Shown: piece by piece, positions 35,520 to 44,148 of the stretch | How positions within the stretch are numbered: the stretch's first letter is position 1 | Layout of the letters: each line of letters begins with the position of its first letter | Source of the DNA: Candidatus Vicinibacter affinis | GTDB taxonomy: Bacteria > Bacteroidota > Bacteroidia > Chitinophagales > Saprospiraceae | Direction: 5' to 3' | Length of the DNA: 64,000 bases | Assembly: GCA_016714365.1 (NCBI GenBank) | Contig: JADJNH010000005.1 | Location: 1,588,501-1,652,500 of the forward strand | Program-made: the position numbers and the translations under genes | Notes under the pieces: generated by a model | Database searches by the model: none | What the model was told of the DNA's origin: nothing | What the model saw: only the letters and a program-made list of their open reading frames with translations

Positions 35520-35915
35520 TTAAACTTTAAGGATGGAAGGAGGGTGAAAAATATCCACATAGTGATTGGATCGATGTTCTTCAATATAGCCAAAGTTGCG
35601 CACAAGGCCGTATGCATTCCAAAAGACCATCTCATCAAAATGAACCGATTCAATGGTCTCAAAGGGTGATAAATCCGATTCTGACCATTTACCCGAACCT
35701 TTGTCTGTCAGTGGAATATTTTCCTGATCGTATAACTTCAATAATACAGACAAACGGCATTTACCATTGCATTTTTTCTCTGTCTTAAATTTATTGATAC
35801 AATACCTGGCCGTAATCTCAGCCCTGTTCATATCCCAACTGATGAAGGTTCCCAATTTAAACAAACCAGGCAGTATAAGGGTGAGCAATAAACCGAAAAC
35901 AACAACAGTCTTCAT
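35520..35915 (-). CDS. Small exported protein with CNGKC motif
   Basis: A 131-residue protein with an N-terminal hydrophobic segment (VVVFGLLLTLILPGLFKLG), which may be a signal anchor. Next comes ARYCINKFKTEKKCNGKCRL: a Cys followed by a C-x-x-x-C, the pattern of a small Bacteroidota family (YC-NK-K...CNGKC-L) often seen near metal-uptake genes (recollection). The C-terminal part is unremarkable. It is the first gene of the four-gene minus-strand run that continues with the CDICGC barrel, MbnP-like and peroxidase genes, so a copper role is suggested by context only. The gap to the next gene is 126 bases. Confidence 0.7.
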   Translation of the reverse strand: MKTVVVFGLLLTLILPGLFKLGTFISWDMNRAEITARYCINKFKTEKKCNGKCRLSVLLKLYDQENIPLTDKGSGKWSESDLSPFETIESVHFDEMVFWNAYGLVRNFGYIEEHRSNHYVDIFHPPSILKV

Positions 35916-35925
35916 ATGTTAGCAA

Positions 35926-35933
35926 CAAAGGTA
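35926..35933 (-). promoter_or_regulatory. Putative -7 element of the copper-type cluster
   Basis: Minus-strand TACCTTTG matches TAnnTTTG, 10 bases before the ATG of the CNGKC gene, implying a nearly leaderless transcript. No -33 box seen. Confidence 0.4.
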
Positions 35934-36042
35934 AGGATATCGCTAAATATCTTAATGATTATTGTCAATACTTTCTAAGACTTTCATCATGTCTCTAAAT
36001 AATTTGCTTTGTGATTGTTGGTTAGAAGTATGGCGGAATGAA

Positions 36043-36492
36043 TTATTTATTTGTCCATTCATAATAATTATGGTCCTGATCCAAATTAAATCCCGTCTTA
36101 ATGTATAGATTATTTCCTGTAAAATTTGTTTTCGCAGTTTCCAATGTTAAGGCGCATGCCCCAGTGTCCATACATAGTTTCTTTGCTGCATCAATTAGCA
36201 TTACCGATACTCCTTTGCCACGATGAATCTCGTCGACATACAGGTCATTTAACAACCATAGTCTTTTCATTCTGGTAGAAGAAAAAAGAGGGTATAATTG
36301 GGCGAATCCAACAGCGATTCCAGATTTTGAAAGTGCTAAATAAATTACTGACTCAGCATGAGTAATCCTTTCCTTTAAGAAAACTTCCGCATCATAAACA
36401 TTGGATGGGTACTTATAAAAAACTCTGTAAGCATCAAAAAGAGGAACTAATTGATTTAAATCTGTTAATTCAGCTTTTGTTATTTTGTACAT
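36043..36492 (-). CDS. GNAT family N-acetyltransferase
   Basis: A 149-residue cytoplasmic acetyltransferase. Acetyl-CoA-binding motif A is LNDLYVDEIHRGKGVSVMLI (about residues 84-103) with the R-G-x-G-x-x pattern. Before it lie the strand GIAVGFAQLYPLFSS, and after it ACALTLETAKTNFTGNNLYI and GFNLDQDHNYYEW, as in the RimI/diamine-type GNAT proteins. The acceptor is unknown. It stands alone between two minus-strand genes with gaps of 127 and 241 bases. Confidence 0.93.
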   Translation of the reverse strand: MYKITKAELTDLNQLVPLFDAYRVFYKYPSNVYDAEVFLKERITHAESVIYLALSKSGIAVGFAQLYPLFSSTRMKRLWLLNDLYVDEIHRGKGVSVMLIDAAKKLCMDTGACALTLETAKTNFTGNNLYIKTGFNLDQDHNYYEWTNK

Positions 36493-36627
36493 TTAAATTA
36501 GATTTTAAATATATACTAGATTTTATGAAGGTCAAACCTATGAGAAATGGTTTTACAAAATAAAAGGCGATATTGTAATATTGAGTCAAGCAGGTATTTA
36601 CTGTATTTGAAATACATTACACTAAGG

Positions 36628-36655
36628 TTTGAATTGACATGGACCCATGTTCAAA
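36628..36655 (-). repeat. Imperfect inverted repeat downstream of the S41 protease gene
   Basis: ACATGG/CCATGT around a two-base centre, extended outward by TTTGA/TCAAA. It lies ~80 bases past the stop of the tricorn-like gene and upstream of the GNAT gene. A second small palindrome, GTATTT-G-AAATAC, is at 36603-36615. Either may be a 3'-end hairpin or an operator of the GNAT gene. Confidence 0.35.
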
Positions 36656-36733
36656 AAATTTGAGGTTGGATACGAACTATATTATTGATCTATTAACCAA
36701 TATTAAACAGGTCAACTTTTTTGTATTTATAAA

Positions 36734-39700
36734 TTACCTGATCTCTTTGGCTGGTCTGTCCGGTTGTTTAAATGCCTTTGATTTAAGTAATAATTTAATT
36801 TCCTCGATGCCTTTTTCCAATTGGGGATCAATACCTTTTGCCATGGCACCCAGATCTTCTTCCACAAGAATATCTGGTTCGACGCCGTGTCCTTCCTTAA
36901 ACCAAGTGCCATCGGGATTGTACATTCTGAAAGTAGGTACAGTGATGCTTCCGCCATCGATCAAGGAAGGGACACCGCTAATCCCAATCAGCCCACCCCA
37001 AGTTCTGGCACCTATTATTGGTCCTAGTTTTTTCTTTCTAAAGTAATCTGGAAAAGCATCTCCACCAGATCCACTCCATCCATTGATCAACATAACTTTA
37101 GGACCAAAATTTGCATAGGGTGGCCATGGCCAGGTATTACCATCTCTGATGGCCCAAAACGCAAGGGGTTCCCGATTCAGTACTTCAATAAACCGGTCAG
37201 GAATTTGACCACCATTGTTAAAACGTTCATCGATGATTAAGGCTTTTTTGTTCCATTGGGCAACAAACTGTCTGATCAATTCGCTTTGTCCATCTGTACC
37301 TGTGCTTCTGACATAAATATATCCTACTTCTCCATTAGTTGCTTCATCTACTCTTTTTCTATTGTTTTCAATCCAGGCCAAATGTCTTAATCTGGATTCA
37401 TCTGCCAATGCATCCACAAGGGTGGTATGTGCTCCACTCCAATCAGGCTTAGAATTATAAGTTAACTCGATGGATTTACCTGCCAACCCTTGAAAATATG
37501 CATAGGGTTCAGAAGCTGTGTTTAATGGATTACCATTTACGGCCAGGATGTAATCACCTTCTTTTATACTCAAGCCCGGAGCATCGAGAGACGATCTAAC
37601 TTCGGCATCCTGAGCCCCCGCTTTTATGATTTTAGCAATTTTATAATAGCCTTTATCTTGAGTCCAATTAATACCCAAATAGCCCACATCTTTTCTTTTG
37701 GTTGGTTCTTCTATGCCTCCTCCCCTATAAGTGTGCGAGGCATTTAACTCTCCAATCATTTCACCAAGAATGTAGTTCACTTCTTCACGCGACATTGCAC
37801 TTTCTAAAAGTTTAAGATATTGGTCTTTAACTTTATCCCAATCTACACCATGCAAATTTTCATCATAGAAATAGTCTCTTTCAAATCTCCAGGCATCCAT
37901 GAATAATTGCCTCCATTCTTCTTTTGGATTGATGTAGGTTTCCATTTCGTTTACACGGAGTTTTTTGTCTGTTTTTTGGCCTTCTTCTACTTTGAGTACG
38001 GCCCAACTCCCTTGTTGGGAAACAAGCACTTTTTTACCATCAAAAGAAAGTTTATAAGAATTTATTCCTTCCAGGATGGTCTTCTCTTCTCTGGATTCAA
38101 CATCAAAATATTTAAGTGCAGATTTTTCAGTTTTTGCGGATCCTGCATTTGGAGATTTGATGTAAACTAATTTACCACTTGCGGCACTTGGGTTTGAGTA
38201 ATTACCTGCCGGAAGTGGCAATAGGAATAATCTTCTTTCTATTTCTTCAAAATCAATTTGCATTACTGCAGTTTCCTCTGGTTTAATCTTCTTTTTCTTT
38301 TTTTCTTTAGTTGATTTCGCAGTTGAATCAATTGCTTCGCTTTTGGGTTCATCGACTTTAATCAGGACTGTATCATTTTTTGGAAACAAAAGCGAAGGAG
38401 TATTCTTAGCCAAAGAAATTGCAGCTATTTGGGTGGAATTGGGATATACGAATGTATTGTCATGATCGCTGTAAATGGGTTCGAAGGATTGATTCGTAAG
38501 CATGTAAAGATATTTACCATCAGGATCAAAACTAGGATAAGAACAATCATAATATCCACTTGTAACTTGATTGGTTTTATGATTTACTAAGTCATATATA
38601 AAAATGGCATTATGAGAATTTTCAAGGTCTCTGTAGTATGCAAGATACTTGCTGTCTGATGACCATGAAGGAATAAAAGATTCCAATGGCCAGTGTGCCC
38701 AGCTAAGTGCTTTGTCAACGATATGAATTGATTTTTTTTCTTTGTCAAAGATGATTATTTGCATTGCTTTATCAATAAAGGCCAATTTTTTACTATCGGG
38801 TGACCAAAAAATTTGATACCTAAAACCCTTGCCAAGGTTGGTCAATTTTATGGGTTCAACAAATTCATCTAAATTTTTCAGATACAATTCATATTCTCCG
38901 GTTGCGTCTGACCAATAGGCCATTGATTTGCCATCAGGAGACCAAGCAGGATATCTTTCTGCTGAAGATGATGTTCTTGTCAAATTTTTGACATAACCAT
39001 TTTCAGCAGGCAAGGTAAAAATTTCACCTCTGGCTTCCATAAGCACCCTGTTACCGTCAGGAGAGATGGTAGTATGTGCAATAAATTTTTCTGCAGACTC
39101 ATAAGAGGGTCTAACTAAATTTTGGTCATTAATCAGATTTACTTTAATTTCTCTAATCTTATGATCTTTTAAATTCAATAAATGTAATTTACCTTCTGCT
39201 TCAAAAACAATGTCTGATGGACCAATGGATGGGTGGTGCACGTCATACGATTTATAAAAACTCAATTGCATTCTTGATTGGGTTTTTAGATCATACTTCC
39301 ATAAGTTCATTCTTTTTTCTGGCCCATTGTCAGACAGAAAATAAATTGATTCGTTGTGCCACATTGGTAATTCTTCACCTGCATTGATCTTAGAAGAAAT
39401 GTTTTGAGATTTTTTCTCTTTAAAATCATAGATGTAGATATCGGCGACGTCACCTCCACGGTAGCGTTTCCAGGTCCTAAAAATTTCTGATCGGAATACC
39501 AAAGCCATTTTGTCACCGTTCGGGGAATAAGATCCAAATTCAGCATAGGCTAAGGGCAGTTTGGAGGCTGATCCCCCAGTATGATGAATGGTATAAAATT
39601 GATTAAATCTTTCTTTTTCACTTTCTCTACCAGAAGCAAATAATATATTCTTTCCATCCGGATGCCAATCGACCACCCGGTCAAAATAACTGTGATAGGT

Positions 39701-40015
39701 TAGCCTTACTGGAGCACCTCCTTGTGAAGGTATAACGTAGACCTCATTATTGCCATCATAATTACCTGAAAAGGCAATCATCTTTCCATCCGGTGAAAAT
39801 TTTGGGAATGATTCAATTCCTTTAGGCGAACTCAGTTTTTGAGCTGTCCCACCTTCTTTTGGCATCAACCAAAGATCATTGGCATAAGTAAATACAATTT
39901 GATCTGAAGAGACATCCGGAAATCTGAATAATCCAGCATCTATTTGAGCATAAATGGCTGGAGATCCAGCAATTATTAAAAGCCAAATGCATTTTTTTAC
40001 AAAAGTTGACCACAT
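36734..40015 (-). CDS. Tricorn-like S41 family protease
   Basis: A 1093-residue exported serine protease of the tricorn/S41 type. I start at the ATG complementary to 40013-40015 (MWSTFVKKCIWLLIIAGSPA), giving a good signal peptide. The N-terminal half is a WD40/PD40-like beta-propeller: repeats such as FPKFSPDGKMIAFSGNYDGN, VDWHPDGKNILFASGRESE, YPAWSPDGKSMAYWSDATG. Then a helical core (WRQLFMDAWRFERDYFYDEN), a PDZ domain (VGYLGINWTQDKGYYKIAKI, LSIKEGDYILAVNG), and the C-terminal S41 catalytic domain with the nucleophile in GWSGSGGDAF near residue 982 and TWGGLIGI after it. A basic linker (EKKKKKIKPEE) joins the two propeller parts. Such proteases degrade peptides in the periplasm or outside the cell. 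Confidence 0.94.
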   Translation of the reverse strand: MWSTFVKKCIWLLIIAGSPAIYAQIDAGLFRFPDVSSDQIVFTYANDLWLMPKEGGTAQKLSSPKGIESFPKFSPDGKMIAFSGNYDGNNEVYVIPSQGGAPVRLTYHSYFDRVVDWHPDGKNILFASGRESEKERFNQFYTIHHTGGSASKLPLAYAEFGSYSPNGDKMALVFRSEIFRTWKRYRGGDVADIYIYDFKEKKSQNISSKINAGEELPMWHNESIYFLSDNGPEKRMNLWKYDLKTQSRMQLSFYKSYDVHHPSIGPSDIVFEAEGKLHLLNLKDHKIREIKVNLINDQNLVRPSYESAEKFIAHTTISPDGNRVLMEARGEIFTLPAENGYVKNLTRTSSSAERYPAWSPDGKSMAYWSDATGEYELYLKNLDEFVEPIKLTNLGKGFRYQIFWSPDSKKLAFIDKAMQIIIFDKEKKSIHIVDKALSWAHWPLESFIPSWSSDSKYLAYYRDLENSHNAIFIYDLVNHKTNQVTSGYYDCSYPSFDPDGKYLYMLTNQSFEPIYSDHDNTFVYPNSTQIAAISLAKNTPSLLFPKNDTVLIKVDEPKSEAIDSTAKSTKEKKKKKIKPEETAVMQIDFEEIERRLFLLPLPAGNYSNPSAASGKLVYIKSPNAGSAKTEKSALKYFDVESREEKTILEGINSYKLSFDGKKVLVSQQGSWAVLKVEEGQKTDKKLRVNEMETYINPKEEWRQLFMDAWRFERDYFYDENLHGVDWDKVKDQYLKLLESAMSREEVNYILGEMIGELNASHTYRGGGIEEPTKRKDVGYLGINWTQDKGYYKIAKIIKAGAQDAEVRSSLDAPGLSIKEGDYILAVNGNPLNTASEPYAYFQGLAGKSIELTYNSKPDWSGAHTTLVDALADESRLRHLAWIENNRKRVDEATNGEVGYIYVRSTGTDGQSELIRQFVAQWNKKALIIDERFNNGGQIPDRFIEVLNREPLAFWAIRDGNTWPWPPYANFGPKVMLINGWSGSGGDAFPDYFRKKKLGPIIGARTWGGLIGISGVPSLIDGGSITVPTFRMYNPDGTWFKEGHGVEPDILVEEDLGAMAKGIDPQLEKGIEEIKLLLKSKAFKQPDRPAKEIR

Positions 40016-40048
40016 CGGTTTATAGTTTGTCTGATAAAATGAATTCAT

Positions 40049-40399
40049 GTAATTGGTTTGTAAAACAAAGATATAAATTAAGAACGAAGGAGTTCGTAGA
40101 TTGTTTAAAATTAGGAAAGGTCATGTTTTATTTTAAGTCCTTAATGACTAAGCGGACATTTGATTTTCAATGATCGGCTGATGGTCAATATGCAGCATGG
40201 GTAGATTATATCATTTGAATCTTTTAAAACCTATCAGGAAATTATTCGGTTGTCAGTGGTAAATTTCATTTTCGAAAGGACTGAAAGAAATATATAGAAG
40301 TTATCATGAGGTTATATAAAATTAGTACCTTCGAAAGGTAATATATGTTTTGATGATTAATTAAGATTATTCGTTTTCTTTTATTCATATTTACTAGTC
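40049..40399. other. Non-coding gap with small palindrome
   Basis: Between divergent protease and small-membrane-protein genes. TACCTT-CGA-AAGGTA (40326-40340) is a 6-bp inverted repeat; its half TTCGAAAGG also occurs at 40271-40279, 59 bases upstream in direct orientation. It could be a regulator site for the following cassette. No gene or RNA seen. Confidence 0.4.
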
Positions 40400-40717
40400 A
40401 TGAAAGGAATCCAGTTGTATATATTAATTGGTACTGCGATTGTGTCTGTCTATTTTCTTTATTTAGCAGCAATCAATATTTTTGTATATTTTGCAAACAG
40501 GTCTATGGGACATCAAGAATCCTTTCTTGCCAGTGGCAGGAATCTTGCAATTGGTGGAATTTTAGCCTTTTTGGTAGTTGGATCTTATTATTCATTGAAG
40601 AGTCCAAACTATGCCAGGCTTGGGGCATTTTTATTGTATCTACCTATTGGCCTTGTTTTGTTATATGTTATTTGGGCAATAATTATCATAGTTTCTGCCG
40701 GAGGAAGGTGGAATTGA
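40400..40717 (+). CDS. Small membrane protein, cassette member 1
   Basis: A 105-residue protein with about three to four membrane helices: GTAIVSVYFLYLAAINIFVY (about residues 11-30), IGGILAFLVVGSYYSL (about 51-66) and a long hydrophobic C-terminal region (about 74-99). It ends in GGRWN. No known family recognised. It is the first of three similarly sized membrane-protein genes on the same strand; the next begins 71 bases on. The shared size, topology and a mid-protein aromatic-Tyr/Leu segment hint at common origin. Confidence 0.7.
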   Translation: MKGIQLYILIGTAIVSVYFLYLAAINIFVYFANRSMGHQESFLASGRNLAIGGILAFLVVGSYYSLKSPNYARLGAFLLYLPIGLVLLYVIWAIIIIVSAGGRWN

Positions 40718-40788
40718 TTTGTAAATTGACTGCGAGCGATCATCTAATAATTATGCAACTTTTTATTTAAGAAATACAATTTTATCAT

Positions 40789-41103
40789 ATGTCATTTTTT
40801 TCAAAGACTGTTTTCTTTGCTCTATTTGGGGTAGGAGGACTATTAGGTATCTTTTATTTTTTCAATGCTGTAAATCTTATTCACAGCATTATTTCTTTAG
40901 GTAGTGGAAAAAAATCGGAGGCCATTATTTTTTTATGTGCAACATTGGTTGAGGTTGTTGGCCTGTATTTTGCTTTTACCAACATGACCAATTCCGGTCA
41001 ATATGGAACAGCAATCGGTATTTTAATTGCTTCCATAGTCCTGTCCATTTTAGTAGTCTTTATTGGATTATTCTTTTTTAATGGTCCTTTACATTGGCAG
41101 TAG
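40789..41103 (+). CDS. Small membrane protein, cassette member 2
   Basis: A 104-residue protein with helices at about residues 8-28 (FFALFGVGGLLGIFYFFNAV), 43-62 (AIIFLCATLVEVVGLYFAF) and 72-98 (IGILIASIVLSILVVFIGLF). It ends NGPLHWQ. The SGQYGTAIGIL stretch before the last helices resembles GKFGQGLVYIL of the next gene, supporting paralogy. The stop codon TAG is directly followed by the ATG of the third gene, so the two are translated from one message. Function unknown. Confidence 0.7.
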   Translation: MSFFSKTVFFALFGVGGLLGIFYFFNAVNLIHSIISLGSGKKSEAIIFLCATLVEVVGLYFAFTNMTNSGQYGTAIGILIASIVLSILVVFIGLFFFNGPLHWQ

Positions 41104-41397
41104 ATGATTTTTTTACAGAAATTATTGTATTACTGTTTGCTGCTAATAACTGCGTTGCTTAGCTTGTTTTATATGAAGGAGGCTTTGTTTATTAGACGAC
41201 CGGATGAAAACTTCTTAAAGATAAAAGAGGCTTTAGGTTTAGGCTCTATTTTTGTTTGTTATTTATTGTACAAGGCGTACCAGGTCGGAGAACAGCAGGG
41301 AAAATTTGGTCAGGGTCTAGTGTATATACTTGGTTCCTGGTTATGCTGGTTAGTGATCATTGGAGTGATTTTTATAATCAGCAAGTTTCTGCAATAA
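41104..41397 (+). CDS. Small membrane protein, cassette member 3
   Basis: A 97-residue protein with helices at about residues 5-24 (QKLLYYCLLLITALLSLFYM), 43-60 and 69-94 (LVYILGSWLCWLVIIGVIFI). It begins immediately after the stop of member 2 with no spacer. Between helices 2 and 3 lies YQVGEQQGKFGQGL, comparable to the same position in member 2. No catalytic or channel motif known to me. The three genes form one likely operon ending at a 14-bp inverted repeat. Confidence 0.7.
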   Translation: MIFLQKLLYYCLLLITALLSLFYMKEALFIRRPDENFLKIKEALGLGSIFVCYLLYKAYQVGEQQGKFGQGLVYILGSWLCWLVIIGVIFIISKFLQ

Positions 41398-41448
41398 GGA
41401 ATTTTATTCTAAGGTGAAATCAGTTAGGAGATTTGATTAATTTTTAAA

Positions 41449-41490
41449 AGCATTCCGTGTTTTGTTTGTAAATATTAAACACGGAATGCT
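41449..41490. terminator. Strong hairpin between convergent genes
   Basis: A perfect 14-bp inverted repeat (AGCATTCCGTGTTT at 41449-41462 with its complement at 41477-41490) and a 14-base loop, placed between the small-membrane-protein cassette and the convergent M3 peptidase gene. No T run follows closely on either strand, so termination is plausible but not of the classic kind; it could serve both directions. Confidence 0.5.
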
Positions 41491-41642
41491 GTAATTTAAT
41501 CACAGGAAACTTATAGATAATCTTGATTGAGAAAAATCCTTCTTTGGGAATAAATTCAAAAATTTAGTCTACCTTCCAAGAGAAGGAATTATTTTTTAGC
41601 TACAAATCCAAAATAAAATTATTTAATTAAGCTCTTGGATAA

Positions 41643-43802
41643 TCACTTTTTGTTTGTCATCACTTTAAATCCTCGATTTTTCATCAACGCATTTGAATTT
41701 GGATCGTGCCCCCTAAAATTTCTGTATGCGGTAGCTTCGTCAATGGTTCCACCCACACTAAATATATTGTCCACCAATCTTTTTCCGACCTCTTTGTCAT
41801 AAGGACCTTTTCCTTCAACAAAGGCCTCGTATGCATCTGCGCTCAATACATCTGACCATAGGTAGCTGTAATATCCTGCGGAGTACCCATCATCGGCAAA
41901 GATATGACCGAATTGAGGTGTGCGATGTCGCATGACTATTTCAGCAGGCATATTCATTGTAGCAAGTGTTTCTTTTTCGAAGACATCCGGATCTATTTTT
42001 GTTGAACCGGCGAGATGTAACTTCATATCAATTAATGCACTGGAAAGATATTCCACAGTTGCAAAACCTTGATTGAAAGTAGCAGCATTTTTAATTTTTG
42101 TCAATAGTTTATCCGGGATCGTTTCACCGGTTTTAAAATGGAGTGCATACTTCTGTAAAACTTCAGGAGTAGAAAGCCAACGCTCTAGGATTTGGGAAGG
42201 GAATTCGACATAATCTGTTGCAACACTGGTTCCGGACAACAGAGGATAGGTTACATTGGAATTCAGACCATGGAGTGCATGTCCGAATTCATGAAACAGC
42301 GTTTCTGCATCATCCCAAGAAATTAATACAGGTTCATCGGGTTTGCCCTTTATAAAATTACAATTATTAGATACTATGGTAGTGATGTTGCCATTGAGTT
42401 TTTCCTGATCTCTATAAGCTGTCATCCAGGCTCCTGATCTTTTTCCTTTGCGTGCATAAGGGTCAAAATACCAAAGACCTATTTGATTTTTATTTGTTTT
42501 GTCTGAAACCTTAAAAACTCTAACGTCAGGGTGAAAAACCGGGACATCATTGACTTGTGTAAATTCTAAATTGAACAACTCTCCGGCCACATAGAACATT
42601 CCTTCACGGAGTTTTTCCAGTTGCAAATATTGTTTGACTTCGTCCTGATCTAAATCAAACTTTGACTTTCTGACTTTTTCTGAATAAAAGCGATAATCCC
42701 ATGGTTCGATTTTAATTTTCGCACCTTCTTTATCAGCCAATGCCTGCATGTCTTTTACTTCTTCTTTAACCCTTTCGACTGCAGCCGGCCAGACAGATTC
42801 CAATAATGCCATCGCCTTTTCAGGTGTTTGAGCCATTTTGTCAGCCAATCGCCAATGCGCGTGGGTAGGGTAGCCTAATAATTTAGCTCGTTCTGCTCTG
42901 AGTTGAAGAATTTCTGTGATGATGGCGTTGTTGTCATTTGCATCTCCATTGTCACCTCTGTTGATGAACATGCGCCATGCTTTTTCTCTTAATTCACGAT
43001 TGGTTGAATAAGAGAGAAAGGGTTCAATGGATGATCTTGTATTTGCAATGATCCAGGAACCTTTTTTGTTTTTTGCATTAGCAGATTCGGCTGCGGCGGT
43101 TTTAATGCCTTCTGGAAGTCCATCAAGGTCTTTCTCAGAGGTCAGCTCTAAAAATTTGTCTCCTTCATCGGCCAACTGATGCTGACTGAATTTGGTAAAC
43201 AATCCAGCAAGTTGCTGATTGATTTCAGCCACTCTTTTTTTACTTATTGAATCGAGCTTGGCGCCTGCTAAAACATAATTGGTGTAATATCTCCAGACGA
43301 GTCTCTGTTGTTCCGGATTCAGTTTTGTTTTTTCAGGTGAATTATAGACTGATTCGATTCTTAGAAACAAAGGAGTATTTTGAGTAATGGAATCCGCAAA
43401 AGCTGCCAACTTGGGTTCAATAGTTGTTTGAACATTTTCCATTTCCGGAGTACTCATATTGGAAGTCCATACGTAATAAATGGATTGGACACGTTTAAGA
43501 GTATTGCCTGATTTTTCAAGGGCTTCAATTGTATTCTGGAAATTGGGAGCTTCCGGATTATTGGCAATTATAGATATTTCATTGCTCTTTTCTCTCATCC
43601 CGATTTCAAATGCCGGCAAAAAATCAGCTACCTGTATTTTGTCAAAAGCAGGAACTCCATTATGTGGGCCTTCCCATTTTTGTATAATTGGGTTTGAATT
43701 TTGGGGAGGAGTTTGGACTTGTTTTTCGTTTCCTGAGGTGCAATTGTTAAAAACCATGGTCATCAGAATTGTGGCAGTAACTGCCTGAAATTGATTAAAC
43801 AT
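41643..43802 (-). CDS. M3 family metallopeptidase (peptidyl-dipeptidase Dcp-like)
   Basis: A 719-residue zinc peptidase that trims peptides. Lipoprotein-type signal (ATILMTMVFNNC), so it acts in the periplasm or at the outer membrane, unlike cytoplasmic Dcp/OpdA. The zinc site HEFGHALHG lies at about residues 503-511, within ISWDDAETLFHEFGHALHGL; the third ligand Glu is in TDYVEFPSQILERW. C-terminal marks are QFGHIFADDGYSAGYYSYLW and WSDVLSADAYEAF. Length fits Dcp (about 680-700) plus the leader. The reading frame is complete with no interruption. Confidence 0.95.
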   Translation of the reverse strand: MFNQFQAVTATILMTMVFNNCTSGNEKQVQTPPQNSNPIIQKWEGPHNGVPAFDKIQVADFLPAFEIGMREKSNEISIIANNPEAPNFQNTIEALEKSGNTLKRVQSIYYVWTSNMSTPEMENVQTTIEPKLAAFADSITQNTPLFLRIESVYNSPEKTKLNPEQQRLVWRYYTNYVLAGAKLDSISKKRVAEINQQLAGLFTKFSQHQLADEGDKFLELTSEKDLDGLPEGIKTAAAESANAKNKKGSWIIANTRSSIEPFLSYSTNRELREKAWRMFINRGDNGDANDNNAIITEILQLRAERAKLLGYPTHAHWRLADKMAQTPEKAMALLESVWPAAVERVKEEVKDMQALADKEGAKIKIEPWDYRFYSEKVRKSKFDLDQDEVKQYLQLEKLREGMFYVAGELFNLEFTQVNDVPVFHPDVRVFKVSDKTNKNQIGLWYFDPYARKGKRSGAWMTAYRDQEKLNGNITTIVSNNCNFIKGKPDEPVLISWDDAETLFHEFGHALHGLNSNVTYPLLSGTSVATDYVEFPSQILERWLSTPEVLQKYALHFKTGETIPDKLLTKIKNAATFNQGFATVEYLSSALIDMKLHLAGSTKIDPDVFEKETLATMNMPAEIVMRHRTPQFGHIFADDGYSAGYYSYLWSDVLSADAYEAFVEGKGPYDKEVGKRLVDNIFSVGGTIDEATAYRNFRGHDPNSNALMKNRGFKVMTNKK

Positions 43803-44148
43803 AAAATGTTGTTTTATTTAAATAGGGAGTAAAAATAAGGAAATTTTTGGTATTAATTTAATATCCGAGGCTTTCAAACCTTGGTTAAAGCATCGTTTAT
43901 TACATTTTAAAAGTTTAATATGTTTTTAAAATCGAATTTTCTGAATAAATTGGTGAAAAGCCGGCTTAAAAAAATATTTCATGATGCATACATGAGATGG
44001 AATCCGGAGCGGGCATCTTACTTTTTACAAGTCCAATCCTAAGATCCAATTTACGGTTTTAAACTTGCAAGGAGTGTGCCTCGGTTTATTTTTTATACAT
44101 TATAGCAGAAATTGTTTTTAACAAATCCTGTTTAATTGAACACAATTT
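43803..44148. other. Non-coding gap
   Basis: 346 bases between two minus-strand genes. AT-rich with a short GC-richer part at 43960-44080. I see no open frame, tRNA or terminator of note. Confidence 0.5.

Noticed and set aside
37907..38170. 87-codon plus-strand frame inside the tricorn-like protease gene
   Set aside because: Antisense shadow of the Lys/Glu-rich linker region; Phe-rich translation without features.
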